64,000 bases of DNA. Origin: Liriodendron chinense (Eukaryota; Streptophyta; Magnoliopsida; Magnoliales; Magnoliaceae). The stretch is from assembly GCA_003013855.2 (NCBI GenBank), contig ML058370.1:2356001-2420000 (forward strand). The letters are read 5' to 3'. Within the stretch, counting starts at the first letter, position 1, and every line of letters starts with the position of its first letter. The notes under the pieces are model-generated. The model was not told where the DNA came from. It saw only the letters and a program-made list of their open reading frames with translations, and ran no database searches. Shown in pieces: positions 45,075-56,599 of this stretch. The position numbers and the translations under genes are program-made.

Positions 45075-45579
45075 TGCAGAAGGAGAACCCCCTGATCATG
45101 AATGTAGATAGAGAACCTTTCTGTCATAGGTGCCCCGGAAGAAGACCAAAGAAAATTGACAAAACTCGACATCATTCGATTAACAGATTTCGTCGATCGA
45201 TAAAAAATCAGCCGAAAATTTCAGAGACTCTCTAGACGTTTTCTAATATGAAATTGATCGATCGACCGGTCGGGATGACCGATCGATGACACTACAGGAA
45301 GTTGTGGAAATATTTGGATTTTGTATGATTTGTTTCCATATTTAATTATGACTCTCATATTATGTTTTGAGGGTATTATTTTAAGTTATAAATAGTTGTT
45401 TAACTCATTTATTATGGTTATCTCTTATTTTATTCAACACAATTTCCATTTATTTTGATTTCTTCTTGTGGATTCGAGAAATATCTCGTGGATTCAAGAT
45501 TTTTCCTCGTGGATTCGAGATTCAGAGTACTTATCCATTGAGGAAGACGGTGATCAACCTCATCATGTCCCTCGCATCA
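45075..45579 (+). repeat. 5' LTR of gypsy element 2
   Basis: Starts TGCAGAAGGAGAACC, ends CGCATCA. Aligns with the 3' LTR through AAAGAAAATTGACAAAACTC, GATCGATAAAAAATCA and TTGTGGAAAT-type blocks. Carries ATCGATCGACCGGTCGGG near 45258. Confidence 0.8.
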
Positions 45580-45581
45580 AG

Positions 45582-45593
45582 TGGTATCAGAGT
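45582..45593 (+). other. Primer-binding site (tRNA-iMet) of gypsy element 2
   Basis: TGGTATCAGAGT, one base off the canonical site, two bases after the LTR. It is followed by the gag leader ETNDGLDGDLR. Confidence 0.8.
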
Positions 45594-46014
45594 AAGGACA
45601 CTCCTTGGACTGATGGAAACTAACGACGGTTTAGACGGTGATCTAAGGGCTCAACCTCTAACAACAACAACTTTTTCAGAGTTTAGGCAGGAGAGTCTTG
45701 TAGCTATGCAAGGGCTATAAGCTACCATTGATTGCATCGCAACAACAATCAAACCACCCCAAGTCCAAGGTGCAGTTCAATCCCCTGTGATCGCTGTACA
45801 GAACAATCTGGTTGTTCGTAGAGTGCTCCTGGAGGAAAATCGCAAGGCTACTCCAGAAAATTTGGGTTCCAGCGAGGAGGAAGTTGGCAGTGCTGTTGTC
45901 TGATGACCTGTTTATTGAGGCAATCATATGGATCGTGCTAAAAGAGACTATTGAGATAAGGGTGAACTTCCTAATTTTAATGACTTATTATGTATAGATG
46001 AGTTCCTCGATTAG

Positions 46015-46430
46015 CACTACAAGAAATTCCATTTTTACCGACAAATGATTTCGTCGGTAATCAGTAAAATTTCGTCGGGAAATCTTTTTCCCGACGAAAT
46101 AATTCGCGGCTAACATCGTCGCAGAAAGCCCGTCGGTAAAGGTTTTTACCAACGAAATAATTTTTCGTAGGTAATAATTACACCATTACCGACGAAAATA
46201 TTCGTCGGCCAAACATATGAATTTTTGTCGGGAATGAAAATGATACGTCGGTGAAAAAACTTTTACCGACGAAATAATTCATAGGTAAAAACATGTTAAA
46301 ACTTTTACCGACGAATTATTTCGTCGGTAAAAGCATGCAAAAAATTTTTACCGACGAAATATTTCGTCGGTAAAAACTTTTTACATACTTTTACCAACGA
46401 ATTATTTTGTCGGTAAAAGTTTTTCCTGTC
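46015..46430. repeat. CACTA-3 subterminal repeats, TNPA-side end
   Basis: More than ten TTACCGACGAAA or TTTCGTCGGTAA units, mostly paired head-to-head as palindromes. In En/Spm such units bind the TNPA-type protein. Confidence 0.85.
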
Positions 46431-46642
46431 TCGATTTCATTTGTTTTCAAAATTCAGGAAAATTCCTGATATACACCTGTAAAAAAACCTATACATTTTT
46501 CTCCTATTCACATCCACAAACATACAAATAAACAAAAACTACATCATCCATACAGAAATAATCCATTCCACATCCACAAACAAACAATATTCATCCACAC
46601 ACAAATACATACAAGTTAAAAGTCGTATATTAAAAAAAATAA

Positions 46643-48309
46643 TCAGGAAGATGAAGGCGGAGGTGGCGGGGCATCGGCGCCAAGGCGTGCAGCGAGAGCC
46701 TGAAACATCTCCTGCATCCGTAGCTCATGCTCCTGCCGCAACTCCTCGATCCTCCTCTCCTGCTCCTCCCGTCGCCTCTCCTCCTCCTCCCGTCGCCTCT
46801 GCTCCTCCTCCCTCTGCCTCTCCAGCTGCTCTCGAATCCCATCGACGACGACCCGTAGCTGCTGAACCTCTCTCTCTGCGATGTCAGCTCGGCGTTGAGC
46901 GCTCTCACCAGCTACGGATCGGCTGGAGCCAGCTCTAGTTTGTGCCATGAGCTTAGCACCATGGCCAAGCCCACGCACATATCCAGAACGGGTGCCAAGC
47001 ACCTCGCTCAGGATTTCTGGCTCACTCCGCTGACTACCATCGGGAGTGGGCTAACTGCGTATGGTGTCCATCGCCGCCTGTAATGAAAAGATATGAAATT
47101 TCATAAAAAATGACATGAATGACATTATTATCAATCAATGCGCAATTAAATTTTACAAAGTAAAGATTTTTACCCAATGCTCACTAGCTCTAGGATGAAC
47201 CCAAGATCCTGTCGCCTGCCGACAGTGAGTCCCTCTGTAGAGGTCTACTGGTCCAGGCTCCTAGCCGGTGACGGAATCCCGCTACGCAATCGAAAGAAAA
47301 AAAGACTTATAATAAATGCCAATCAAAATAATATATTAACTTAATAATCATCAATAATTTCTTACCATGTCGTAACGATGTCGTACAAATGACTTTGAAC
47401 CAGCTACGTGGTTCACTTGTAACTTTTCCCTATTCGCAGAATTTATTCTACTCCTCTTCTGAACACATTATACAAAATACATTTCTATTAATTGCGAAAT
47501 TAATTGCGAATTTAATTGTTACCGTAAGATATCGTATATGTAAATATTACCTGAAAAGCCTCCGACGAAAATCTCTCGCAGAGTATCCGCCAGTCGTCTA
47601 TAGTAACGTGTGGCGGTGCGGACAGTACGGCCTCATCGTGTGTCCTGCACCACTTGTACCGCTGGTGCAACTCTCTGCGGTACTCCTTGAACCGCTCTCT
47701 AATCATGTCGTCGACGGCATGAGAAATGTAGGGAACATTTAAATCGAAATCAAATTTATCCTGCAGTTTCGTAAATAATAAATTAAGGCAATAAACTTAT
47801 TAACAATAGGACTTAACCGTAAATGAACTTTCACAAAAGAAAATTTCAATTTACTAAACTTTACCTGAAGGCGCTGACGGATGAGCTGTCGCACATCATC
47901 TGTCACGTCAGTTCAACGGGGGGTGGTGGCGGGGATCAGAGATCGGCATAGGACACCGACCTCAGATGTAAACAATCTGGCACTGTCCCCAACAGGTCTA
48001 AGGCAGTCCTGTGGGAACTCTACCGCCACCCTACCCTCACGCGTAAGTCGCTCTAAAACTAACCCACGCGTGGGTCCACGTCCTCGTCGGCTGGTAGAAG
48101 ATGCTGCTGCGAAAAGATATATGTAAGTAACAATATAAACAGAAATCACTAAATAAATGTCTAGACTTACATGCAGTGCCCGGTGTATGCTGAATCGAAG
48201 GATCAGATGACTGTGATGCACCGTGCGACGTCGATGCTGTCTGCGTCGCATCACGGGTGGAAGGGGTAGATCCAGTGCGCGAACGACCTGATCTCCCACC
48301 CGGTGCCAT
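46643..48309 (-). pseudogene. CACTA-3 Ptta/En/Spm-family (TNPA-like) gene, three nonsense codons
   Basis: Six exons with in-phase GT-AG borders: 48309-48171, 48106-47865, 47760-47551, 47458-47366, 47281-47174 and 47077-46643. Landmarks: SRRGRGPTRG, a central W-bearing part (ISHAVDDMIRERFKEYRREL, WRILCERF), the family motif HVAGSKSFVRHRYDM, EPGPVDLYRGTHCRQATGSW, VLGTRSGYVRGLGHG, and a C-terminal coiled coil very rich in E and R, ending in a proline/serine tail. These identify plant transposase family PF03004, the presumed subterminal-repeat binder. In-frame stops: TGA near 47914, TAG near 47262 and TAG near 47052. All junctions still splice in silico, so decay is by point mutation only. Confidence 0.82.
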
Positions 48310-48582
48310 GACTGAATATATTTGAAATATAAACTTATAAATTTAAATAATGTCAATGCAAGTTTATGAACATCATTACAGAGTGAATTTGTGCTTATGC
48401 TTAGAGCAATGATAAAAATATGATTAGACCATTACACTATAATGCAAGCAAAATATAATAAAACCGTAAACAGAATATAATGAAACCGTAAACAGAATAT
48501 AAAAGTTGAAAAATCCATTACACATTGTCATTCTATATTAAATACATATGTCTCATTGTAATACAAATCAACTTCGGATCAA

Positions 48583-48963
48583 CTATTCGAAATATTCCCT
48601 GCGTAAGTTATCGTACGCTGCAGATGTATATGTCAAGCTGTATGAAGCACTCGACATTGTTACAGCCAACATGCCAGTCACAATAGGAGAAATCTGATCT
48701 CTCAGGACTCCATTCAGATGTGCAAGTGATAATGTCGCATCTTCCATACGAAGTATTCCGCGGTTATATTCCTTAATCAGGTCCGGAATTTCTTTGAGAT
48801 TGTATAATCTTTCATCTGAGTCATCGTCTTCCTCCCTACATTTCTCGACCAGACCGGGTATCTCTCTAGCCCTACCAGAAGAATATAGGGCCGGAAAGTC
48901 CATCCGCAACAGCTGATGAAGTATGCTGCGTGCTTCCGCTACGCTCCAGTTTATGGAGGACAT
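48583..48963 (-). CDS. Small hypothetical ORF between TNPD and TNPA-like genes of CACTA-3
   Basis: An intact 126-codon frame on the same strand as the transposon genes. It starts MSSINWSVAEARSILHQLLR, has an acidic patch (EEDDDSDER) and ends DNLRREYFE. It is mostly helical-looking, with a hydrophobic stretch near MLAVTMSSASYSLTYTSAAY. It starts about 135 bp after the TNPD stop and lies about 270 bp before the TNPA-like start. I recognise no family. It could be an accessory CACTA protein, an extra exon, or chance; the clean frame beside genes with stops makes it notable. Confidence 0.5.
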   Translation of the reverse strand: MSSINWSVAEARSILHQLLRMDFPALYSSGRAREIPGLVEKCREEDDDSDERLYNLKEIPDLIKEYNRGILRMEDATLSLAHLNGVLRDQISPIVTGMLAVTMSSASYSLTYTSAAYDNLRREYFE

Positions 48964-49099
48964 GATCAGAAAGTGACTTAACTGTAAATGTAGATTATAA
49001 ACAAGTCAATTCAGGAAAAAAATCATGACTTGTAAAACATATATACATGTAATAATCAAATTAATCGAATTGAAAATTACATGTAAATCATGTATACAT

Positions 49100-52000
49100 T
49101 TAATAATCGTCGTCTGAATCATTATCGCTTAGGACTCTTTCTTCTTCACCATCACTATCGCTGATCAGAATTTCCTCTTCATCGTCTGCAACGTTGTCAT
49201 CGATGAAAGCGCTATCATCTCTAACAATGTCATTTATGATTGAGGCATCAACATGATCAGGTGGCACATCATCTCTATTCAATTGCACCACATTAATATC
49301 AACATTTGGATCATTCCCTCTATCCCAAGATGGCATGTCTTCTTGGTATGCTTGTTCAACTGACGACGTTCTATTACTCCCTTCATCGTTATCTTCAACG
49401 TCTACTTCGGGAACGTCAAATATGTTCCTGGGCTTTATTTTCTGCACCACATGCCAAGAGCCGCCTAACTTGGTATCAGCGAGGTAGAATACTTGTTCGG
49501 CTTGGCCGGCTATGATAAATGGGTCATCTTTAAACCATTTTCGAGATAAATTTATGGTCGTGAAGTAATTATCAGTCTGTATTCCCAACTTTTTATTTTC
49601 AATGTCCCACCAATCGCATTTAAATAAGTACACCCGCTTTCTTATACAATAACTCAGCTCAATAATATCCGTCAAAACGCCATAAAAATCAATTTCAACC
49701 TCCTCATGTGTTCCCTTCACAACCACACCACTATTTTGTGTGGTCCTATATTTCTCACGTTCCTCAGTGTGAAACCGAATCCCGTTTACAATACAACCTG
49801 TATATCTAGATACACGTCTATCAGGGCCACACGCCAGTGAGTAGAGGGCATCAGACGCATCCGCAGAGTTGCTAGCGCGCAACATCTTCATCTATCATCA
49901 CGTACAGAATATAAATGTACGTTTAGGCATTTAAAATTACGTGTAAATATTGTGCAATACAACAATATTGTAAGTGTGGTGAGATAGAAGGTAAATTAAT
50001 CTTACACGTTTTGCAAACCATTCTGGAAACAAATCCTGATGCATTCGATCATAATTTGTAGGGTATTGGGACTTCATCTCCTCGATGTGTTCGCTATACA
50101 CAATTGGTACGTTGTAAGCAAGAAATTTTGAGATTAAAACTGTCTGTAAATATACAATAATTATGTGCGAAGACTTACTCCAAGTACGACTCTATTTCTT
50201 CACAGTTATGCAACACATACCACCGCGCCTTCGCTTGATCCCGAGGGTCCATATCCTGAAACGTCGGCGATCCTAAAGGACGGACGTTATGTGCGAATAC
50301 AGATATGAGTCCTTGTTCATGCTCCTGCCCTGCATCGACATTACGATCTTCTCGGTTGAATCTAGTCTCTATGCAACGAAGATACATGGAGCAAAATGTC
50401 AGGCACTCATTATCAATGTACGCCTCAGCAATGGATCCCTCTGGACGTGCCTTATTCATTACATATTGTTTTAATGTGTGAAGGTATCTGTACACAAAAT
50501 CAATATGTTTAGGACATGAAAACATGGATATACGTAGTTTATGGAATGAATAAAAATTTATGATCATTGTTCTATCACCTTTCGATCGGATACATCCAAC
50601 GATATTGTACTGGGCCTGCAAGCTTCGCTTCGTGCGGTAAGTGAATCGCTAGGTGTACCATGACATCGAAAAACGCAGGTGGAAAAATTCTTTCAAGTTT
50701 GCAAAGGATTACGACAATATCCTTCTCCAGTCGTTTAATAACCTCTACATTCAAAGATTTCGAACACAAATCCTTAAAGAATATCCTCAACTCAATCGGC
50801 GTAGCACTGACATCCTTGTTAAGGAATCCACGAATCGCAACCGGTAGTAGGAGTTGCAGAAGGACGTGACAGTCATGACTTTTCATTCCTGTTACCTTAC
50901 AGTCCGTAATGTTTACGCGCCGAGAGATATTCGATGCATACCCGTCGGAAAATTTCACCTTGTTCAACCATTCACATACACGTTTTTTCTCTAGTTTTGT
51001 CAATATGTAGCAGGCTGCTGGTATAGTATATGAATTTCCATGTGGTTGCAAGTACAACTCTTTCCTTAAACCCATTGCTTGTAGATCCAATCGAGCCTTA
51101 AAACTGTCTTTTATTTTCTTCTCTATGTTCATCAATGTTCCAAAGACATTGTCACATATATTCTTCTCAATATGCATGACATCCAAGTTGTGTCGTAATT
51201 TCAGATGACTCCAATAAGGCAACTCAAAAAAAATGCTCTTCTTCCTCCAGTTGTACTCCAATACTGTACGTTTTCTCTTCTTCAAGTGCGGTGCCTTACC
51301 AAATCTAACTTCTTCAATGTTACTCAGCTGTTGTAACACATCTTCTGCAGATAGTTCTTTCAGTGGTGGCCTATGATCTTGTTTGCCATCAAAGATTACT
51401 GTCTTCCTGCGCCAACTATGATCCCTCGGAAGGAAGCGACGATGGCCCATATAACACGTTTTCTTACCATGCTTCAATGACAATGAACAAGTCTCAGTAC
51501 TACATGTAGTACAAGCCAACTTTCTCTTCGTGCTCCACCCAGACAAATTTCCATATGCAGGGAAGTCATTTATTGTCCACAAGACCGCTGCATGCAATCG
51601 AAACGTCTGTTCTTCAAAAGTGTCATACGTCTGGACACCTTGACTCCACAACTCGTTTAACTCATCTACTAACGGTCGGAGATACACATTAATGTCATTC
51701 CCCGGTGACTTGGGTCCAGGAATAAGCAACGACATCATAAAAAATGATTCCTTCATACACAGCCAAGGAGGTAAATTGTAGAGCATAAGTATCACTGGCC
51801 ACATACTGTACGAGCTACTCATATTACCAAATGGATTAAAACCATCACTTGCAAGACCTAGCCGAACATTGCGAGAATCCTCTGCAAACCAGTCATACTG
51901 CTTATCAAAATGTTGCCAGGCTTCAGAGTCAGCGGGATGCCTCAATGTATTATCATCATGAAGGCGTTTCTCCTTATGCCACCTCATATCTTCAGCCGTC

Positions 52001-52839
52001 TTGCTCGACGTAAACAATCTTTGTAATATGGGTTTCAATGGAAAGTACCTTAACACCTTTTGTGGAATTTTCTTACGCTTAGCTTCGTCATATTTCCACC
52101 TAGACTCTCCACATTGTGGACACTCCTCAACATTTTCATGTTCTTTCCAATACAATACACAATCATTTATACATGCATGTATGAGGATGTAACCAAGGCC
52201 CAAGTCTCGCATTAACGATTTTGCCTCGTAATGAGACTTAGGCAATGTCTCACCTTCAGGTAATACTTCTTTCAACAAGCCAAGTAACATGTCGAACGAT
52301 TTGTTACTCCAACGATTTATTGTCTTTAAATGAAGTAACCTTGTAAGGAAATTCAACTTGGAAAAGTTCCGACACCCCAGATAGAGTGGACGTTACGCAT
52401 CCCTCAACAACCTACTAAACTTTTCTGATTCGGCATCACCCATAGGAGGAATATCCTGGCTAGTACTTGTCGCTGCAAAATCAGTATCCGCAATTGTTCC
52501 CCTTAACACATCCCCAATGATATCTTGCATATCGTCAACATCTTCATCCTCGTCATTACGCACAATTGGGTCAGCAAGGACTTCAGTGGCCTCAACTCTT
52601 TGGTGAAAGTCTTCACCATGATGAATCCACCAAGTGTAACCCTGGTCAATCCCAACTATGAAAAAATCATCTTCCACTTTGTCCAATGTCTTGTGAATCA
52701 TGTTCTTGCATTTTCGGCATGGACACCTAATTCTATTACCTAAATCTGCCCGATTTCTCGCAAATTCCATGAACTCCTTAACACTTTCTTTATACTCTGG
52801 GCCAAACCGATTCTTAGCTTGCATCCAACTCTTATCCAT
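49100..52839 (-). CDS. CACTA-3 TNPD-type transposase, four exons, one nonsense codon
   Basis: Cuts and rejoins CACTA ends in the nucleus. Exons 52839-50579, 50487-50179, 50093-50006 and 49891-49100 join in phase (AG|A, GA|C, then phase 0) to 1,150 codons including the stop, the usual TNPD size. Start MDKSWMQAKNRFGPEYKE with CPCRKCKN is the Transpos_assoc domain. Then come HACINDCVLYWKEH, RNVRLGLASDGFNPFG, YMGHRRFLPRD and RHNLDVMHIEKNIC (Transposase_21), FPPAFFDVMVHLAIHLPHEA...RWMYPIER (DUF4218-like), EEMKSQYPTNYDRMHQDL, and a DUF4216-like end with KCDWWDIENK and QAEQVFY plus a very acidic tail. The only defect seen is TAA at 52395-52393, between the N-terminal domain and the core, where related proteins read through; a short intron there or readthrough cannot be excluded. 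Much better kept than the CACTA-1 homologue. Confidence 0.88.
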
Positions 52840-52862
52840 ATCTACAATGCAAAGATTAGAGT

Positions 52863-54180
52863 CAGGTTTAGTTTAGGTGACATGAGTTTAGGATTAGGTT
52901 TAGTCATAGGTTGAGATTTTCGAGTTCGAGATCGGGTTTAGGGTTAGGTTGCCGAGTTTGGGTCTAAGTTTAGGCTAGGTGAATGGATTTAGGAATAGGT
53001 GTAGGTTTAGTTTAGGTGACATGAGTTTAGGATTAGGTTTAGGGCATAGGTTTGGATTTGCGAGTTCGGGATCGGGTTTAGGGTTAGGTTGCCGAGTTTA
53101 GGTCTAAGTTTAGGCTAGGTGAATGGATTTAGGAATAGGTGTAGGTTTAGTTTAGGTGACATGAGTTTAGGATTAGGTTTAGGGCATAGGTTTGGATTTT
53201 TGGGTACGGGATTGGGTTTAGGGTCGCATTTTCATGTTTGGGTCAAGGTTTAGGTTAGGTGAATGGATTTAGGAATAGGTGTAGGTTTAGGTTAGATGAC
53301 ATGAGTTTAGGATTAGGTTTAGGGCATAGGTTTGGATTTGTGGGTTCGGGATCGGGTTTCGGGTTTGGTTCTCGTGTTTGGGTCTAGGTTTAGGTTAGGT
53401 GAATGGATTTAGGAATAGGTGTAGGTTTAGGTTAGATGACATGAGTTTAGGATTAGGTTTAGGGCATAGGTTTGGATTTTTGGGTACGGGATCGGGTTTA
53501 GGGGCGCATTTTCGTGTTTGGGTCAAGGTTTAGGTTAGGTGAATGGATTTAGGAATAGGTGTAGGTTTAGGTTAGATGACATAAGTTTAGGATTAGGTTT
53601 AGGGCATAGGTTTGGATTTTTGGGTACGGGATCGGGTTTAGGGTCGCATTTTCGTGTTTGGGTCAAGGTTTAGGTTAGGTGAATGGATTTAGGAATAGGT
53701 GTAGGTTTAGGTTAGATGACATGAGTTTAGGATTAGGTTTAGGGCATAGGTTTGGATTTTTGGGTACGGGATCGGGTTTAGGGTCGCATTTTCGTGTTTG
53801 GGTCAATGTTTAGGTTAGGTGAATGGATTTAGGAATAGGTGTAGGTTTAGGTTAGATGACATGAGTTTAGGATTAGGTTTAGGGCATAGGTTTGGATTTG
53901 CGGGTTCGGGATCGGGTTTTGGATTTGGTTCTCGTGTTTGGGTGTAGGTTTCGGTTAGGTGAATGGATTTAGGAATAGGTGTAGGTTTAGGTTAGGTGAC
54001 ATGAGATTAGGTTTAGGGCATAGGTTTGGATTTGCGGGTTCGGGATAGGGTTTAGGGTCGCATTTTCGTAGCTTATAGGGTCTAGGTTTAGAGTTAGATG
54101 AATTGAGTTTAGGTTTCGGTTTAGCCATAGCTTATAGGTTTTAGTTTTAGGTTTATGGTTTCGGGTTTAGGGTGTAGGTC
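52863..54180. repeat. 140-bp tandem repeat array rich in telomere-like TTTAGG
   Basis: The phrase GAATGGATTTAGGAATAGGT starts at 52981, 53121, 53261, 53401, 53541, 53681, 53821 and 53961, an exact 140-bp period without length change over eight anchors. Each unit contains several TTTAGG or TTTAGGG/GGTTTAG words like the plant telomere repeat, separated by other sequence. Two unit variants alternate irregularly (GTTCTCGTGTTTGG versus GTCGCATTTTCGTGTTTGG). The array begins about 25 bp upstream of the TNPD start codon on its 5' side. Confidence 0.92.
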
Positions 54181-54199
54181 TTGGAGACTCAAGCAACTT

Positions 54200-54700
54200 A
54201 AGGATAGCTCCGACGCACATCCGGGTCTGCTCCACACAAAGCGGGCCTGTCCAAATGGCCAGGCCACCCATATTGTTGTCCATAGGAAATGGACAGCTTC
54301 ATCATGGTCATAACAGCGGTTCCCACCTTCCAGGGACCCCCGCTCAACACCCGGATAGCTCCGACGCACATCCGGGTCTGCTCCATTAATTTCGAGCTAA
54401 TACATAAACACGGGCCTGTCCAAATGGCCAGGCCACCCATATTTCTGTCCATAGGAAATGGACAGCTTCATCATCATGGTCATAACAGCGGTTCCCACCT
54501 TCCAGTGACCCCCGCTCAACAACCGGATAGCTCCGACGCACATCCGGGTCTGCTCCATTAATTTCGAGCTAATACATAAACACGGGCCTGTCCAAATGGC
54601 CAGGCTACCCATATTACTGTCCGTAGGAACAGGACAGCTTCATCATCATGGTCTAAACCGCGGTTCCCACCTTCCAGGGACCCCCGCTCAACATCAACAT
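54200..54700. repeat. Three tandem units of about 150-172 bp
   Basis: GGATAGCTCCGACGCACATC begins units at about 54202, 54353 and 54525. Each contains GTCCAAATGGCCAGGC, GGACAGCTTCATCAT and CCCACCTTCCAG. A lone fragment (GTAGCTCCGACGCACATC) recurs at about 55234, implying a once larger array. No function evident. Confidence 0.85.
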
Positions 54701-55370
54701 CAATCAACTACTCTTAATCACAAGTATTATGTTCATCATCTAATTTGCCACTAAATGATAACATAATAAAATCAGTCGCCCATCCAAGGATGGATAGATT
54801 GAAATGCTATCATTATTTCCATTTAAATGCCCAAGCCTAAATTTCGACAGCATCTCCTCCTATCTCTCCAGATATATTTATCTTACATTTAATTTCCACA
54901 TCAACTATCCACACATTGTGTGGATTAAATTGACAATGGAATTAAACATAAGAAACATATCCAGAGAGAATAGGAGAGTTACCGCACGAAACTAATGACA
55001 GAGCATGTAAATGACAAACAACGATAACATTCCAATCTATCCAACCTTGGACTGTCCAACAGGACAATTTGGCAGATTTCTATACCTCCAAAACACACTT
55101 TATCTATGCTCGGCAATATAGAAATCTCCAAATGGGCTAACTGATTCTATTATACTACCATTTGTGGACAAAAAATAACTATTAATAATAAGCCAAATAC
55201 ATCCACAACATACATCCACATAAATCAACCACGGGTAGCTCCGACGCACATCCCGGGTTTGCTCCATCAATTCCAGATACACAAGCACATGAAAATGACA
55301 GAATCATCAACACCATGAATCAAGTCTAATCAAATACCTAATGACTGCTACTTTCTCAACAAATAAGTAT
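54701..55370. other. Non-coding 5' region of CACTA-3
   Basis: No gene or repeat recognised apart from the stray unit fragment near 55230. Confidence 0.4.
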
Positions 55371-55374
55371 GTAT

Positions 55375-55795
55375 GGGGCCCACCATGGGAATCGGATTGC
55401 GTGCGGAGTAACTCTGCACGCTCTTATCATGTAGAGTAAATTCAGTTGGGCCCACCTAGAATGTATGTGATTTATCTATTCCGTCCTTATGTTTTTTCAG
55501 CTCATTTTAGTGGTTGAGCCCAAAATTTAAGCATATCCAAATCTCAAGTGGACCATGCCATGGGAGACCGTGGGAATAATGATTTCCACCATTCCCAGGA
55601 CCTACAGTGATCATTATTTGTCATCCAACCTGTTCATAAGATCACATGGATATGGATAAGGGAAAACACAAATATCAGCTTGATCCAAAACTTCTCTGTC
55701 CTCTAAGAATTTTTCAATGATAGACATTCAGTTCACACTTGTGCTGTGGTCCACTTTAGATTTTGATATGCTTCATTTTTGGGCACCAGTGGTTC
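55375..55795. repeat. GGGCCC palindrome copy inside CACTA-3
   Basis: Reverse-complement relative of the copy at 6310-6790: CAGTTGGGCCCACCTAGAAT, CAAATCTCAAGTGGACCATG and AATATCAGCTTGATCCAAAA are all present. Its right arm fades into the 29-bp tandem array. Confidence 0.65.
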
Positions 55796-55804
55796 CCATC
55801 TTCG

Positions 55805-55965
55805 GGGGCCCCACAGGCAGTGGACAGCGACGGTGGGCCCCACAGGCAGTGGACAGCGACGTGGGCCCCACAGCTAGTGGATAGCGACCGTGGGCCCCAC
55901 AGCCAGTGGACAGCGACATGGGCCCCACAGCCAGTGGACAGCAACGGTGGGCCCCACAATTACGT
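55805..55965. repeat. 29-bp GGGCCC tandem repeat (about 5-6 units)
   Basis: Units of the form GTGGGCCCCACAG followed by (C/G)(C/T)AGTGGA(C/T)AGCGAC. Each contains the palindrome GTGGGCCCCAC, the same word that begins the foldback family next door. A related looser set (GGTGGGACCCACATGCA) continues at 56100-56275. Confidence 0.85.
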
Positions 55966-55989
55966 ATTTCATTTTTTTTAATTTGTAAA

Positions 55990-56100
55990 ACAAAATTTTG
56001 GATTTTAAATTTTTAAATCCCTAATTAGGGATTTTAATATTGAAATCCCTAATTAGGGGATTTTAATTTTGAAATCCCTAATTAGGGATTTAATAAATCA
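55990..56100. repeat. Triple AATCCCTAATTAGGGATT palindrome
   Basis: Three successive copies of the near-perfect palindrome AAATCCCTAATTAGGGATTT, spaced about 35 bp apart. Could extrude as cruciforms. CCCTAA/TTAGGG words here also echo the telomere-like array. Confidence 0.8.
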
Positions 56101-56280
56101 GTGGGCCCCACCAAATTGTAGACAGCTAAGGTGGACCCCACATGCAATGGACGATGGAAACCGACGGTGGGACCCACATGCAAAGGACGATAGAAAGCGA
56201 CGGTGGGACCCACCAACATGCATTGGACAGCGATGGTGGGACCCACATGCATTGGATTTTGGGAGTGGGCCCCACAATCA

Positions 56281-56580
56281 ACAACGAGGAGAGAGGGAGA
56301 GAGGGGAAATGGAGCAAGAAGGAAGGGGGAGAGGGTTACCGGAGGAGGCGGCGGCGTACGGAGGTCGGTGGAGGCGAGTGGCGACCGGCGACAGTGGTCG
56401 GCTGGGGGGGGGGGTGGTCGGCTGAGGCGGTGGGCCGCCGGTGACGTTGACGGCTGGCGGTCGGAGCTGAGGGAGAGCCGAGATGGGTGGGCCGGTAGCG
56501 CGCGTGCGAGAAAGAGAGAGAGAGAGGAGAGAGAGACAGAGCGAGAGTGAGAGAGATGGAGAGAAATGAGGGAGGCCCGA
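56281..56580 (-). other. GC-rich and GA-repeat tract, possible captured leader
   Basis: GGCGGCGGCG and GGTCGG-rich sequence and a (GA)n tract stand out from the AT-rich surroundings. On the minus strand this is CT-rich then GC-rich, as in the 5' leader of a plant gene. The long frames crossing it have repeat-driven composition and run into the subterminal repeats, so I do not call a gene. Confidence 0.4.
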
Positions 56581-56599
56581 TCGGGTAAGTGAAATAAAA

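Noticed and set aside
52863..54180. True interstitial telomere
   Set aside because: TTTAGG words are interspersed in a 140-bp unit rather than in pure TTTAGGG tandem, and the array is inside a CACTA element.
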